Assembly: GCF_900111615.1 (NCBI RefSeq)
Contig: NZ_FOHU01000011.1
Span: 1-64,000, forward strand
From: Natronincola peptidivorans
GTDB taxonomy: Bacteria > Bacillota > Clostridia > Peptostreptococcales > Natronincolaceae
Length of the DNA stretch: 64,000 nt
Reading direction: 5' to 3'
Below, one piece after another: positions 26,954 through 35,845 of the stretch. A model generated the notes under the pieces. That model ran no database searches. It had not been told where the DNA came from and worked only from the letters and a program-made list of their open reading frames with translations. Every line of letters starts with the position of its first letter. Position 1 is the first letter of the stretch. A program made the translations under genes and the position numbers.

Positions 26954-28156
26954 TCACTCGGAAATTAAAGTAATCTTATGTGCAGTACTTTCAATTACTG
27001 AACTTATATCTGCATAACCATAATATCTAACATGCATTACAGCTTTACCTTTAGAGACAAATACTTGTTTAAATTCGTCTACTTCATGAACAATGAGAAC
27101 ATCAAAGTCTGTATGCTCTATGTTAATAAAATCTCCACCTCTATGTGCTAGGTCATATCTTTTTATCAAATCAGAAATTAGACTTTCTACCATAGATGGT
27201 ACACTCAACTGATAAACTCTTGTGTGAACACTTGGTGAATATACTCCACTGCCATCCTCCCACATTTTATTGGAAACAATGCCGTGCTCATCTGACTGAA
27301 ACTGTATTGGTGCTAGTAGACTCCAATGATAACTATATCTATTACTCCAATCAATATTATCCCGAATATAGGAGGACTCCCGAACCAGTTCAGGATTCTG
27401 TTCTACATCCCCTAGTCTTACAATAGGTAAATCAGCACTAACCTCTGGTAATGTTTTGGTGTTACTCTTACCAAGCTGCACAAAAGAAGGCGCAACTACC
27501 AAAACAAGAATAACAATATAAATCATAGCAATAATAGAAGTTAACCTATGGTGTTTCTTCCATGGGGCATTATGATTAATAGACTTTCCCTCTAAAAGCG
27601 TGTTTCGTAAAGCACGTATAGATATAGCTGCCTGCAGGGAAGTATAGGCCAAATAGACTATGTAGATAGTTAGGATCGTCTGTTGAATCATCCTTCCCTC
27701 TATCAAAACCAGTGTAGGTGTCCCATCCAGAAACCAAATAGCAGACACCATACCTAGCATTAAAATCGTCGCCACCGCAACGATAACAGCATTCACTGCT
27801 AATTTTTTGTCCAGTTTTTTCAATGTATAGGATTGTTCCGCAGGGTCAGTGTGAAGTTCAGGTGCATTTAATTCAACTGGTGATGCAAAAACATTAAATT
27901 CACCATAGCTTGTAACATAATTCCATCCACTTTCAGCATACATTTCCTTTTGTTCTGAGCTAATCTTTTTATTTAACGACACGTCTATTCTGTAGGTCAT
28001 TTTTTTTGGCTCACCTTTAGCAAATTGGGCAAAATGCAACCCCATCTTTTTTAGATGCAATCCCTCTGCCGCCATGTCTGCAAACCAACTTTCATGCTCT
28101 CCGATACGCCAATAATGACTAGGTCGTAGCTTTCGTACGATTTTATTCATTTTCAT
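26954..28156 (-). CDS. DUF2812 membrane protein
   Basis: 400 residues. The N-terminal ~110 form a DUF2812 domain (WRIGEHESWFADMAAEGLHL, KMTYRIDVSLNKKISSEQKE, SGWNYVTSYGEFNVFASP). Three to four hydrophobic helices follow (AVIVAVATILMLGMVSAIWF, TILTIYIVYLAYTSLQAAIS, SIIAMIYIVILVLVVAPSFV), then a soluble C-terminal domain. DUF2812 proteins almost always follow a PadR gene, as here, where the two genes overlap by 14 nt. Function is unknown; probable membrane sensor or partner of the regulator. ATG 6 nt further in is equally possible. Confidence 0.85.
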   Translation of the reverse strand: MKMNKIVRKLRPSHYWRIGEHESWFADMAAEGLHLKKMGLHFAQFAKGEPKKMTYRIDVSLNKKISSEQKEMYAESGWNYVTSYGEFNVFASPVELNAPELHTDPAEQSYTLKKLDKKLAVNAVIVAVATILMLGMVSAIWFLDGTPTLVLIEGRMIQQTILTIYIVYLAYTSLQAAISIRALRNTLLEGKSINHNAPWKKHHRLTSIIAMIYIVILVLVVAPSFVQLGKSNTKTLPEVSADLPIVRLGDVEQNPELVRESSYIRDNIDWSNRYSYHWSLLAPIQFQSDEHGIVSNKMWEDGSGVYSPSVHTRVYQLSVPSMVESLISDLIKRYDLAHRGGDFINIEHTDFDVLIVHEVDEFKQVFVSKGKAVMHVRYYGYADISSVIESTAHKITLISE

Positions 28157-28463
28157 AACCTTCTTTCAAAATCATTCCGTCTTGTACTAAAGCCATTAGT
28201 CGACTGTACTCTATGCGAAGTGCCCGTTCCCCATCATCTGTTATACTGTAAGTTTTCCTTCTGCCATCATCTTCTGCTAATGAAATGAGTCCATCTTTCT
28301 GCATTCTAGAGAGGACCCCGTAAAGTGTTCCCGGTCCCATGTTTAATCTACCATTGGAAACCTCTGTAATTGCATTCATCAGTTGATATCCATGGTTGGG
28401 ATTCATAAGTGCTAGCAACACATAATACATGGCCTCTGTCATAGGCCCACCATTATATGACAT
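28143..28463 (-). CDS. PadR family transcriptional regulator
   Basis: 106 residues from the ATG behind GAAAGGGTG. The winged helix is clear (MTEAMYYVLLALMNPNHGYQ, GRLNMGPGTLYGVLSRMQKD, GLISLAEDDGRRKTYSITDD). It overlaps the DUF2812 gene, so both are translated together. Likely represses its own promoter. Confidence 0.92.
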   Translation of the reverse strand: MSYNGGPMTEAMYYVLLALMNPNHGYQLMNAITEVSNGRLNMGPGTLYGVLSRMQKDGLISLAEDDGRRKTYSITDDGERALRIEYSRLMALVQDGMILKEGYENE

Positions 28464-28503
28464 TTTAAACACCCTTTCTACTATGTCTTACGCTATTATG
28501 TGA

Positions 28504-28518
28504 CGCGATATATCGTAT
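28504..28518. promoter_or_regulatory. possible PadR operator dyad
   Basis: CGATATATCG, a perfect 10-bp palindrome, 42 nt upstream of the padR start. Short and AT-rich, so weak evidence. Confidence 0.3.
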
Positions 28519-28636
28519 AGCATAATAGTACTCCATCATCATTATATTGTCAATAAAAATATCAACTATTCACCCCTAGACGACTTATTTTTATTTCCCT
28601 ATCCCAAGTAGGTGCCCCAACTTAAGTTGTCATTTT

Positions 28637-29518
28637 TCAAGTTAATAGTTCATCTCTGTCAATTCGTTTTTTTCTTAGCCAAAGACCAAGGGCTAAATAT
28701 GCCCCTAATGGTATAATACCCGTCAATGGATTAAACAAAATATCTCCTACCCCATTAAACTCAAAGATCTTTTCTTCAAATATCAAAAAATTGGGGATAC
28801 CATCTTCGAATGTATGCATTAAAACAGCTGGCCAAACGGAGCGTGTAATTCTAGTCATTTCTACAAACATAACAGCCCATATAGTAATAATAATGGGACT
28901 CTTAACAAACACATCAAGAATCCTATCTAAGGGTGTACTGTACATACTATCTGGTAGAAAGTATAAATAATAGGGAGCATGCCAAAACGCCCATACCAAA
29001 CCTACGATTAAATAGAGTTTGAAATCATTGGTTTTTACTGCTGCAAGTTTAGGAGTCAAATACCCTTGCCATGCAAAATCTTCGAAGATGTTCTTTATGA
29101 TTAGTCCAATGAACAAAAAAGCAATACTAGGTATAATGGATGCTGCTGAAAAAGATGAAAAACTCACAAAACCTAAAATCCAAGCAAATAACGTAGACAA
29201 TAATGTAATTGCAGGGAAAAATAGAATAGCCAAACCATACCATTTAACATTCTGTTTAAATCTTGGTTTGATTCCGAAGTCTTTCCAATCTTTTCGAAAC
29301 CCTCTTATGGCAATACCGCATAGGAATGGTAATACTAACCATATCCCCATCCCAAGGGTTTGCTCGTCTAATTGTTCTGGCAAAAGCATGTCGATCAGAA
29401 TCCCGATCCACCCACTCAAAAGAGCCAGTGTTATAAACAAAGCAATAAACATTTTTTCAATTGTTTTGACTATTTGTGAGTTCCCTTCAACATGTTCATA
29501 TCCTTCTCTTTTTAGCAT
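28637..29518 (-). CDS. CPBP (CAAX/Abi) family intramembrane protein with altered motif 1
   Basis: 293 residues, about eight helices. The family motifs are recognisable: motif 1 NIFEDFAWQGYL (normally EExxxR, here ED...Q), motif 2 WAFWHAPYYLYF (His present) and motif 3 MHTFEDGIPN (His and Asn). CPBP members are glutamate-type intramembrane proteases or bacteriocin-immunity proteins. The change of the motif 1 Arg to Gln may weaken activity. It is the last gene of a TetR-headed operon and its start overlaps a small ORF. Confidence 0.82.
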   Translation of the reverse strand: MLKREGYEHVEGNSQIVKTIEKMFIALFITLALLSGWIGILIDMLLPEQLDEQTLGMGIWLVLPFLCGIAIRGFRKDWKDFGIKPRFKQNVKWYGLAILFFPAITLLSTLFAWILGFVSFSSFSAASIIPSIAFLFIGLIIKNIFEDFAWQGYLTPKLAAVKTNDFKLYLIVGLVWAFWHAPYYLYFLPDSMYSTPLDRILDVFVKSPIIITIWAVMFVEMTRITRSVWPAVLMHTFEDGIPNFLIFEEKIFEFNGVGDILFNPLTGIIPLGAYLALGLWLRKKRIDRDELLT

Positions 29519-29619
29519 TTTTTCACCTCATATTCTATCCACTGATTTGTAACAGCACAATCTGCATATTTTTTTGTAAATCCTGTCTTCGTTTTATACC
29601 CAAGTAATATTGATTCCAT
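29512..29619 (-). CDS. 35-residue small ORF coupled to the CPBP gene
   Basis: MESILLGYKTKTGFTKKYAD then CAVTNQWIEYEVKKC, ATG preceded by AAAGGGGAG. The stop codon overlaps the CPBP start (ATGCTAA), so translation may be coupled. It ends in a cysteine. It could be a peptide substrate, a coupling leader or a relic of a longer gene. Confidence 0.45.
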   Translation of the reverse strand: MESILLGYKTKTGFTKKYADCAVTNQWIEYEVKKC

Positions 29620-29679
29620 ATTAGAACTCTCCCCTTTATTGGAAATACTATTAAACGTTCCATTGAGATTTTATTGGTA

Positions 29680-30507
29680 TTAAGCACTTTCTTCTACATT
29701 TAAGCTCCGATTAAACAACTTCTTATAAGCATACACTCCAATAATTATAAATACTATATCTATTCCTAAACGAATTAAAAGATCAAAGGTAAATTCTATT
29801 ATTATATACATAAATATATGATTTAAAAGCCAATTTGAGCCATAAATGATGCTCCCAAAAAATACTGCCTGCCATATACTGGTTCTCCCCTTAATACCTG
29901 TCTCTAACATATAATAAATACTCCCTATCCATAACCCTAGACTCAGTGTCCAAATCAAGGTTGGCCAAGGATTAGTGTTATATGCCGATTGCACATTCAC
30001 TACAGTATATGCAAAATATCTTCCAACCAAATAAAATAAACCAATAATCAAAATTGCCAAAGGATTTTTTTTCTTATATTTTTGCACTGAATCAGTTCCA
30101 ATGAAAACGCCTAGAAGCACTCCAGATATTATAAAAGCTGTAGCATCAGTCAGACCCATTATGAACTCACTCAGTACACTAGTATTTAGTAACAAAACTG
30201 CCTCAAACATTCCAATAAAGTATAAACCGCCAAAAGACAAACCATACAAGAGGCCCTTTTTCCATCTTTGACCTTGCAGACTATCTTGTATAAGAATAAA
30301 AACTAGTGCGAAGACACTATAGGCTAACAACTCCCAAATAATTATCGCTGGGAAAACCATCCCGTTCTCGACAAAATAACTAAATTTCATATCAGATAAG
30401 TTTGATATATCATCTGGAGTTAGCCATGCATGCAAAACCATATTTATGAAACCACTTATAAAAATGATACCTATGATCTTCCACCAATCTCTTTTCATAA
30501 CTTGCAT
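29680..30507 (-). CDS. polytopic membrane protein of unknown function
   Basis: 275 residues with seven or eight helices (IIGIIFISGFINMVLHAWL, AIIIWELLAYSVFALVFILI, GLSFGGLYFIGMFEAVLLL, ATAFIISGVLLGVFIG, ILIIGLFYLVGRYFAYTVV, ...FDLLIRLGIDIVFIIIGVYA). No family motif recognised. AGGGGG stands 10 nt before the ATG. It starts 7 nt after the TetR stop codon, so the two are co-transcribed. Confidence 0.7.
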   Translation of the reverse strand: MQVMKRDWWKIIGIIFISGFINMVLHAWLTPDDISNLSDMKFSYFVENGMVFPAIIIWELLAYSVFALVFILIQDSLQGQRWKKGLLYGLSFGGLYFIGMFEAVLLLNTSVLSEFIMGLTDATAFIISGVLLGVFIGTDSVQKYKKKNPLAILIIGLFYLVGRYFAYTVVNVQSAYNTNPWPTLIWTLSLGLWIGSIYYMLETGIKGRTSIWQAVFFGSIIYGSNWLLNHIFMYIIIEFTFDLLIRLGIDIVFIIIGVYAYKKLFNRSLNVEESA

Positions 30508-30514
30508 GTTTTAT

Positions 30515-31111
30515 TTACCCCCTATCCATTAGCAATCTATATAATTGTTTAAGATTTGATAACAATTTGGCTTTTGCTTCCTCGATACTGTTTGTAAAAC
30601 TACGATTATTAATCCATTTGCACAATTCACCGTGAATATAAGTGTGTAATATATCTCCAATTTCTACTGCTCTCTCCTCAGTAAGTTCATTGCCACTGGC
30701 TTTAATAAGTTCCTCCTTTAACCCTTCACCAGGCTTAAATAATGTTTGTATAACTTCATTAGATGGCTTCCCATCTATTTCTTCCAACCAAATCAACCTA
30801 AACCAACCAGGATGGTCCATTGAAAAATCTATTATGGTAGAAAATATCATAAATATTTTTTCATCATCTTTCAACTCAGAATCCACATTAGATTCTACAT
30901 AAGCCATCATCTTAAGTACAACTTGACCCAACGCCTCCCAAATAATTTCATTAAAACTATCGAAATAGTTATATAAATTTGTATGGGCACATCCAATTTC
31001 TTTAGCAATACCCCTTAGATTTACATTTTTTATACCTCCATTTTCTTCAATCAAACCCAAAACAGTCTCTATTACTAGATTTCTATTTATTTGCTTTCTT
31101 TCTATTTCCAC
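30515..31111 (-). CDS. TetR family transcriptional regulator
   Basis: 198 residues from a GTG with AAGGAG at good spacing; a longer frame would place the start inside the operator. The HTH is at residues ~8-55 (GGIKNVNLRGIAKEIGCAHT, NLYNYFDSFNEIIWEALGQV). The C-terminal domain is TetR_C-like (FSMDHPGWFRLIWLEEIDGK). It heads an operon of a membrane protein, a small ORF and a CPBP protein. The ligand is unknown. Confidence 0.9.
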   Translation of the reverse strand: MEIERKQINRNLVIETVLGLIEENGGIKNVNLRGIAKEIGCAHTNLYNYFDSFNEIIWEALGQVVLKMMAYVESNVDSELKDDEKIFMIFSTIIDFSMDHPGWFRLIWLEEIDGKPSNEVIQTLFKPGEGLKEELIKASGNELTEERAVEIGDILHTYIHGELCKWINNRSFTNSIEEAKAKLLSNLKQLYRLLMDRG

Positions 31112-31130
31112 ATTCTCACTCCTTCTTTTA

Positions 31131-31156
31131 TTACCAGTGGTAATTACCATTGGTAA
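31131..31156 (-). promoter_or_regulatory. double TetR operator
   Basis: TTACCAGTGGTAA is followed without gap by TTACCATTGGTAA. Each is a perfect 13-bp palindrome of TTACCAnTGGTAA, 20-45 nt before the GTG. Tandem dyads at a 13-bp step suggest cooperative binding of two TetR dimers over the promoter. Confidence 0.8.
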
Positions 31157-31251
31157 TATATTACTATAATAACATTCTGTTGTCAATATACATATGAAAT
31201 TAGTCTATTTATTAGCCACAGGGTTGTTTGTTTGTCACCTCTAGATAGTTG

Positions 31252-31340
31252 TTTTTCGCAAAATTCCTCTTTTCTGCGAAATCTCTTTCCCCCTTAAAGA
31301 AAGTCCCCTAAACTTATGTCTAGGGGAACATGTATTACTC
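31252..31340. repeat. dispersed two-hairpin element, copy 2
   Basis: Same layout as the copy at 21.1 kb: TTTTTCGCAAAA, TTCTGCGAAAT, TTTCCCCCTT, then a hairpin TCCCCTA...TAGGGGA that closes in the block GTCTAGGGGAACATGTAT. Both stems are intact here. It occupies most of the gap between the TetR operator and ywbE; nothing else is seen in that gap. Confidence 0.6.
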
Positions 31341-31497
31341 TTCAATTTTCATTTAATACCTTATAAACCACTGATTTCAACTTGCTTCTACAAATTTTTC
31401 ATCTTCATACGGTTCTCCTTGAAAAACCAACATCGGTGGGTATCTTTGCTGTACTTAGCTTCTTTCCCTACTTCTCCCTTCTCCTCATACCCATTAT

Positions 31498-31689
31498 TTA
31501 CTTTATTTTCTTTACTCTTCCAACAACTCCGCCCTCAAGCATAACCTTGATACCATGATGATGCTCTGGCGATTTTGTAAGTATCCTCTTAACTATACCC
31601 TCAGTTAATTTACCCATGCTTTGATCTTGCTTTTGTACAACCATAACAGTACTTCCTATTTTAATATTATTTCTTTTTGTCCCGTCCAT
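31498..31689 (-). CDS. ywbE: YwbE family protein (DUF2196)
   Basis: 63 residues matching YwbE end to end (RNNIKIGSTVMVVQKQDQSM, GKLTEGIVKRILTKSPEHHH, GIKVMLEGGVVGRVKKI). A KOW/SH3-like small protein of unknown function, probably RNA or ribosome related. It lies 30 nt downstream of the DbpA gene on the same strand, so likely co-expressed. Confidence 0.9.
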   Translation of the reverse strand: MDGTKRNNIKIGSTVMVVQKQDQSMGKLTEGIVKRILTKSPEHHHGIKVMLEGGVVGRVKKIK

Positions 31690-31719
31690 TTTTTCATCCT
31701 CTCAAATCTTTGCAATGAT

Positions 31720-33162
31720 TTACATCTCTACTTTACTAACCTTACGAGGCCTCCCTTTGATATTCATATTTTGTAGTTCTTGAAAAACTAATTCTCCTTT
31801 ATTATTTAATATTTCAACAAAGGTAGATACATCTAGGATATTAATGATCCCTATGTCTTCTGCTGTCATACCATTGATGCTGCAAAGAGTGCCAACAATA
31901 TCCACTGGTCGCATCTTCGTTTTCTTGCCTGCATTTATATGTAATTTCATAATTTCTTTACTTAGAAATTCACCTTTTTCCTTTTTTATTTCTGGTCTAG
32001 TGTTGATTTTTTTATCAAACTCCCGTTTATAGCTATCTATAGTTTCTTTCTCCGGTCTTTCTTCAAGAGGGATCTCTTGCCCAAGATATCGCTGTATATC
32101 TTCTAAAAATTTATTTTCATAATTTGTTACAAAAGTAATTGCTCTACCTTCTCGATCTATACGTCCAGTTCTACCTATTCTATGAACATAGCTTTCTTTG
32201 TCTTGGGGGATATCATAATTAATTACAAGAGTAATATTATCTATGTCTATTCCTCTAGCAGCAACATCTGTTGCTATCATATACCTGAAATAACCTTGCT
32301 TGAAATCTCTCATCACCCTTAATCTATCCTGTTGTTCCATTCCACCATGAATCTTCTTACAGGTATACCCTAGATTTGATAGTTCTTCATAAACATCATC
32401 TACTTTTTGCTTTGTATTGCAAAATACGATACAACTATCAGGGTTTTCTACTATTGTTATCTCTTCTAAAAGGTTTATCTTCTCTTCTTCTTCTATGTTA
32501 AATCTTACTTGGCAGATTCTATCTATCGCTGAACTTTCTTCTATTTCAACATGGATAGGGTTTTTCATATATTTTTTACATAGGTCTTCTATATCCTTCG
32601 GCATGGTAGCAGATAGCAATATCGTCACACGATTTCTTGGTATATTACTAATTATCGTTTCTAAGTCCTCTATAAACCCCATATTAAGCATTTCATCAGC
32701 TTCATCTATTACAAGGTATTTAATTTTTGATGTATCAAAGGTTTTTCTCTCGATGTGGTCTATAATACGTCCAGGAGTGCCAACCACCACATGACTTTTT
32801 TGTTTAAGTTCCTTTTGTTGAATGTGAAAAGAAGACTTCCCGTAAATCGCAGGTGCTTTTACCCTTTTAAACCTACCTATATTAAAAACATCTTCTTTAA
32901 CTTGAACCGCAAGCTCTCGTGTTGGCACAATCACCAATGCTTGAGGTTTATTTTCATCCCAATCTAGCAATTCACAAATTGGTATGGCAAAAGATGCAGT
33001 TTTTCCACTTCCTGTTTGGGATTTCACGATTATATCTTTCTTCTCTAATAAAGCTGGTATAACCTCTTCTTGAACTCTAGTAGGACTCTTAAAATTCAAC
33101 ATGCTAATAGCCTTTAGCAACTCACTACTTAATTGATAATTACTAAAACTTGATTTCTTCAT
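31720..33162 (-). CDS. dbpA: DEAD-box RNA helicase DbpA/YxiN
   Basis: 480 residues. Q motif (NFKSPTRVQEEVIP), motif I SQTGSGKT, motif II DEAD, motif III SAT, motif V ATDVAARGID, motif VI HRIGRTGR. The C-terminal ~80 residues (INAGKKTKMRPVDIVGTLCS...IKGRPRKVSKVEM) are a DbpA-type RNA-binding domain that targets 23S rRNA hairpin 92. Length equals the Bacillus YxiN. Role in 50S subunit assembly follows from the family. Confidence 0.96.
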   Translation of the reverse strand: MKKSSFSNYQLSSELLKAISMLNFKSPTRVQEEVIPALLEKKDIIVKSQTGSGKTASFAIPICELLDWDENKPQALVIVPTRELAVQVKEDVFNIGRFKRVKAPAIYGKSSFHIQQKELKQKSHVVVGTPGRIIDHIERKTFDTSKIKYLVIDEADEMLNMGFIEDLETIISNIPRNRVTILLSATMPKDIEDLCKKYMKNPIHVEIEESSAIDRICQVRFNIEEEEKINLLEEITIVENPDSCIVFCNTKQKVDDVYEELSNLGYTCKKIHGGMEQQDRLRVMRDFKQGYFRYMIATDVAARGIDIDNITLVINYDIPQDKESYVHRIGRTGRIDREGRAITFVTNYENKFLEDIQRYLGQEIPLEERPEKETIDSYKREFDKKINTRPEIKKEKGEFLSKEIMKLHINAGKKTKMRPVDIVGTLCSINGMTAEDIGIINILDVSTFVEILNNKGELVFQELQNMNIKGRPRKVSKVEM

Positions 33163-33307
33163 TTGATCAACTCTTTCTTATGGGGGTTTTATTTTTATAT
33201 TATCCATTATATAACTACATTATTTTCTCTTTATTATATCTCAGTTTCCAGTTCAGTCTTTGACAATTTCTACTCTTGATTTCATCATTTTTACCCATCA
33301 GGCATGC

Positions 33308-33347
33308 GGGGTCTACCATAGAAATATGTAGTCATGCCCTTGACCCC
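33308..33347. repeat. REP-like scar (GGGGTC...GACCCC)
   Basis: GCATGCGGGGTCTACCATAG at one end and TCATGCCCTTGACCCC at the other give inverted GGGGTC/GACCCC termini, as in the elements at 15.1 and 19.0 kb but only 40 bp long. Probably the fused ends of a deleted element. The rest of the gap between the cyclase and DbpA genes shows nothing. Confidence 0.5.
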
Positions 33348-33418
33348 TTTCCTGTTCGTTCCTGCTTCGTAAGAATTTATTTCACTGCCTTTGTTTTTCT
33401 TTGCCGTTAAGATAAATG

Positions 33419-34207
33419 CTAAATTTTTACTAGCTTTACTCTATTTTTACCTTGTTTTTTTGCTTCATACATTGCATCATCTGCAAGTTTAAATAGTTCA
33501 GATACAGATGTTTCTTTGCTGGGAATCGCAACAACGCCTCCGATACTCAACGTTATTTTTATATCATCCTTTTCATTATTGCTATTAAGCTTTATTGCTC
33601 TTATAGCCGAAAGAATTCGATTAGATGCAAGTAATGCTCCTTCTTCTGTAGTATCATGTAAAAACACTACGAATTCATCACCACCATATCTTACTACAAA
33701 ATCAATTGCTCTATAAAGACTCATATCAATCGTTTGACCTACAACCTTAATGATTTCATCCCCCACGAGATGCCCATATAGATCATTAATCTCTTTAAAT
33801 CGATCAATATCAATCACTAAAAGACTGATTATTGTCTTACTTCTTTTGGCTAAGTTGAATTTTTCTGGGAATACTTTATCAAAGTATCTTCGGTTGTATA
33901 TATTACTTAAAGAATCTTTCATTGAAAGCTTTTCTATCTCTTGATAAGCATCTTTTAACTTCTCCACGACCTTTTCAAGTTCCCTGTTTTTTTCGTTAAT
34001 AACTCTTCCTGCGTAAATTTTAAAAGCTCCAATACTAATTATTAGCAATAGTATAATTGCTATGCTGCTTATGACCAAGTAGTATTCCTGCCAAAGTTTT
34101 TTAATGATAGGATCAACCTCTTCATCAAACGGGGGAACCCTTAACCCTCTCATCATTTCTTCTACTACTAAATAGCTGGATAGGATGTTAAAACCATAAA
34201 TATTCAT
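33419..34207 (-). CDS. membrane-anchored diguanylate cyclase
   Basis: 262 residues. A single membrane helix (residues ~43-65, YYLVISSIAIILLLIISIGA) follows a short outside segment; a coiled coil (KNRELEKVVEKLKDAYQEIE) leads into a GGDEF domain with intact active site RYGGDEF. The inhibitory site RxxD (RAID) lies five residues upstream, so product feedback is expected. It makes c-di-GMP from GTP at the membrane. The short N-terminus lacks a sensor, perhaps truncated. AAAGGTAAG precedes the ATG. Its promoter carries the LytTR-type repeats, so it may be under the adjacent two-component system. Confidence 0.92.
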   Translation of the reverse strand: MNIYGFNILSSYLVVEEMMRGLRVPPFDEEVDPIIKKLWQEYYLVISSIAIILLLIISIGAFKIYAGRVINEKNRELEKVVEKLKDAYQEIEKLSMKDSLSNIYNRRYFDKVFPEKFNLAKRSKTIISLLVIDIDRFKEINDLYGHLVGDEIIKVVGQTIDMSLYRAIDFVVRYGGDEFVVFLHDTTEEGALLASNRILSAIRAIKLNSNNEKDDIKITLSIGGVVAIPSKETSVSELFKLADDAMYEAKKQGKNRVKLVKI

Positions 34208-34304
34208 ATCTCTTACCTTTTTCTTTAATATATTTCATTGATTAAAACCTCAATCCTTTTTCTGCACTTAAGACAAATAATAAATATCCCTGAACTCACT
34301 TTAT

Positions 34305-34371
34305 ATTTTAACAAAAGTACAAAATAAAAACTGTTTTTGGGGTAATTGCCATCATTTTTGGGGTAATTGCC
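34305..34371 (-). promoter_or_regulatory. LytTR-regulator promoter before the diguanylate cyclase
   Basis: On the minus strand GGCAATTACCCC occurs twice with a 21-bp period (34360-34371 and 34339-34350). Exactly 28 nt after the second repeat is the extended -10 TGTTAAAAT (34305-34313). Tandem repeats two helical turns apart are the hallmark of AgrA/LytTR-type activator sites. The same architecture stands before the kinase gene. It lies just beyond the kinase terminator, so it can only serve the cyclase gene. Confidence 0.75.
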
Positions 34372-34382
34372 TATTTTTGACG

Positions 34383-34418
34383 AAAAAAAGCAGCTATCGA
34401 AGGTAACCGACAGCTGCT
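34383..34418 (-). terminator. terminator of the histidine kinase transcript
   Basis: On the minus strand AGCAGCTGTCGG pairs with CGATAGCTGCT around a short loop, followed by seven T. It is 26 nt past the kinase stop and upstream of the cyclase promoter. Confidence 0.85.
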
Positions 34419-34444
34419 TTCGACATCTTTCATTGTAAATGATT

Positions 34445-35749
34445 TCAATTCCCATTGAGTACGATTTGCGTGATGAACTTTCCGTCCCTCACCGAGAAGC
34501 CCGCCGTACCGTCATAACCTTCGGCGGTGTAGAGGATGCTTTTTGTGCCCGTTCCACCACCCTGTTTTTGTGTTACTGGCAGCTCCCCATCAAAGACAAT
34601 GTCACTTCGGCAGGTATTTTCCACCTGCACACGCAAGCGATTATCAATAAATTTAGCGATAACAATGATTTCACGTTCGATATCCTTCGACAGCCGCTGA
34701 CAGCCCTCCAGCGCATTTTCTAAAGCATTTCCCAGTACACAGGTGAGGTCGATGTTATCGATGCCGATGACCTTTGGCACGCTGACACGAAAGGTGGTCT
34801 TGATACCCTCCGCCTCTGCCCTACGGGCGTAAACATTGAAAATGCTGTTGGCAATTGGGTTTGTGCAAAAGGCGTTGGCCTTGTGTGCATCTAATGCTGC
34901 GTCAAAGCTTTTCATATAAGTCTTCAATTGGTCCGCATCCCCGTTTTGCAACATCTCTATAATGACTGCGTTGTGATGATGCATATCGTGCCGTTGCTGA
35001 AATACCAAAGCTGCTGTCGCCTTCTGGCGGGCAAGTTCTGATTCCCACAGCTTCTCCTGCTGTGCCATAAGTAGCTGCCGCTTTTCCAATGCGTATTTTT
35101 CAACAATGGCACTTGCCTGTATGTATAAGAGGTAGTATACCGCCAAAAACAATAGGTAGACAGTGATAATAATGTATCTGTACCAATCATCATGAGTCCA
35201 ATACCAATAGGGCGCAGGATAGTATAGCACCATGATTTGCATGATCAAAAACATCAAGGGTACCAACCCTGCTGCCCGCCATTCCTGGTCCAAAGCATCC
35301 ACCAGCCGACGAAAACGTGGGCGCACAAATTTGAACAGTAATGGAAGAATTACTAAGTATATTACCAAGCGAATGACGATACGTGCAATGACGAAAGCAC
35401 TCCCGTCTAGATGCATAGATAAAATATCACTGATATAGCTAATGGACACATAAATATTAACAAAGGTTAGAAAACTAAAAAGCGATACAAAAAAATCATC
35501 ATCTGAGCAAATCAAATACCACGAAAGTTGGATGACTAAAATGATAAGGATTGCAAATCTATCTACCGAGTCGATGCCCTGGGTAAATAATTGATAACAC
35601 AGGAGGCTTATCCCGAAAAGCATCACAAACAATCCTGTTATAACTCGTTTTTTGACAGGCTCCCGAAAACGCATGGCGGTGGATGTCATCAGGGTAAAGC
35701 CGATGACAGATTGCAAAAATGAGAAAAATACTGAAATGTTGTATAACAC
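34445..35749 (-). CDS. GHKL-type sensor histidine kinase (AgrC/CitA-like)
   Basis: 434 residues. About six helices fill residues 1-215, then a short coiled coil and the phospho-acceptor box RHDMHHHNAV (His254). The ATPase part has the N box GNALENALEGC (Asn341) and GGTGTKSI. No extracytoplasmic sensor domain is seen, as in peptide-sensing AgrC or VirS kinases. It should pair with the LytTR regulator encoded just upstream. AAAGGAGGAG precedes the ATG. No agrB or agrD gene is adjacent, so the signal is unknown. Confidence 0.92.
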   Translation of the reverse strand: MLYNISVFFSFLQSVIGFTLMTSTAMRFREPVKKRVITGLFVMLFGISLLCYQLFTQGIDSVDRFAILIILVIQLSWYLICSDDDFFVSLFSFLTFVNIYVSISYISDILSMHLDGSAFVIARIVIRLVIYLVILPLLFKFVRPRFRRLVDALDQEWRAAGLVPLMFLIMQIMVLYYPAPYWYWTHDDWYRYIIITVYLLFLAVYYLLYIQASAIVEKYALEKRQLLMAQQEKLWESELARQKATAALVFQQRHDMHHHNAVIIEMLQNGDADQLKTYMKSFDAALDAHKANAFCTNPIANSIFNVYARRAEAEGIKTTFRVSVPKVIGIDNIDLTCVLGNALENALEGCQRLSKDIEREIIVIAKFIDNRLRVQVENTCRSDIVFDGELPVTQKQGGGTGTKSILYTAEGYDGTAGFSVRDGKFITQIVLNGN

Positions 35750-35774
35750 ATTCGTCTCCTCCTTTCTTAGCAGT

Positions 35775-35841
35775 ATCGTAGCACAAAACTGCCCCGAAAA
35801 TTGTTTTTGGGGTAATTGCCATCATTTTAGGGGTAATTGCC
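35775..35841 (-). promoter_or_regulatory. LytTR-regulator promoter before the kinase gene
   Basis: The same pair of GGCAATTACCCC repeats (35830-35841 and 35809-35820, period 21 bp) and an extended -10 TGCTACGAT (35775-35783), again with exactly 28 nt between the second repeat and the -10. It begins a few bases past the response-regulator stop codon. This implies that the regulator drives its own kinase gene. Confidence 0.75.
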
Positions 35842-35845
35842 TGTT

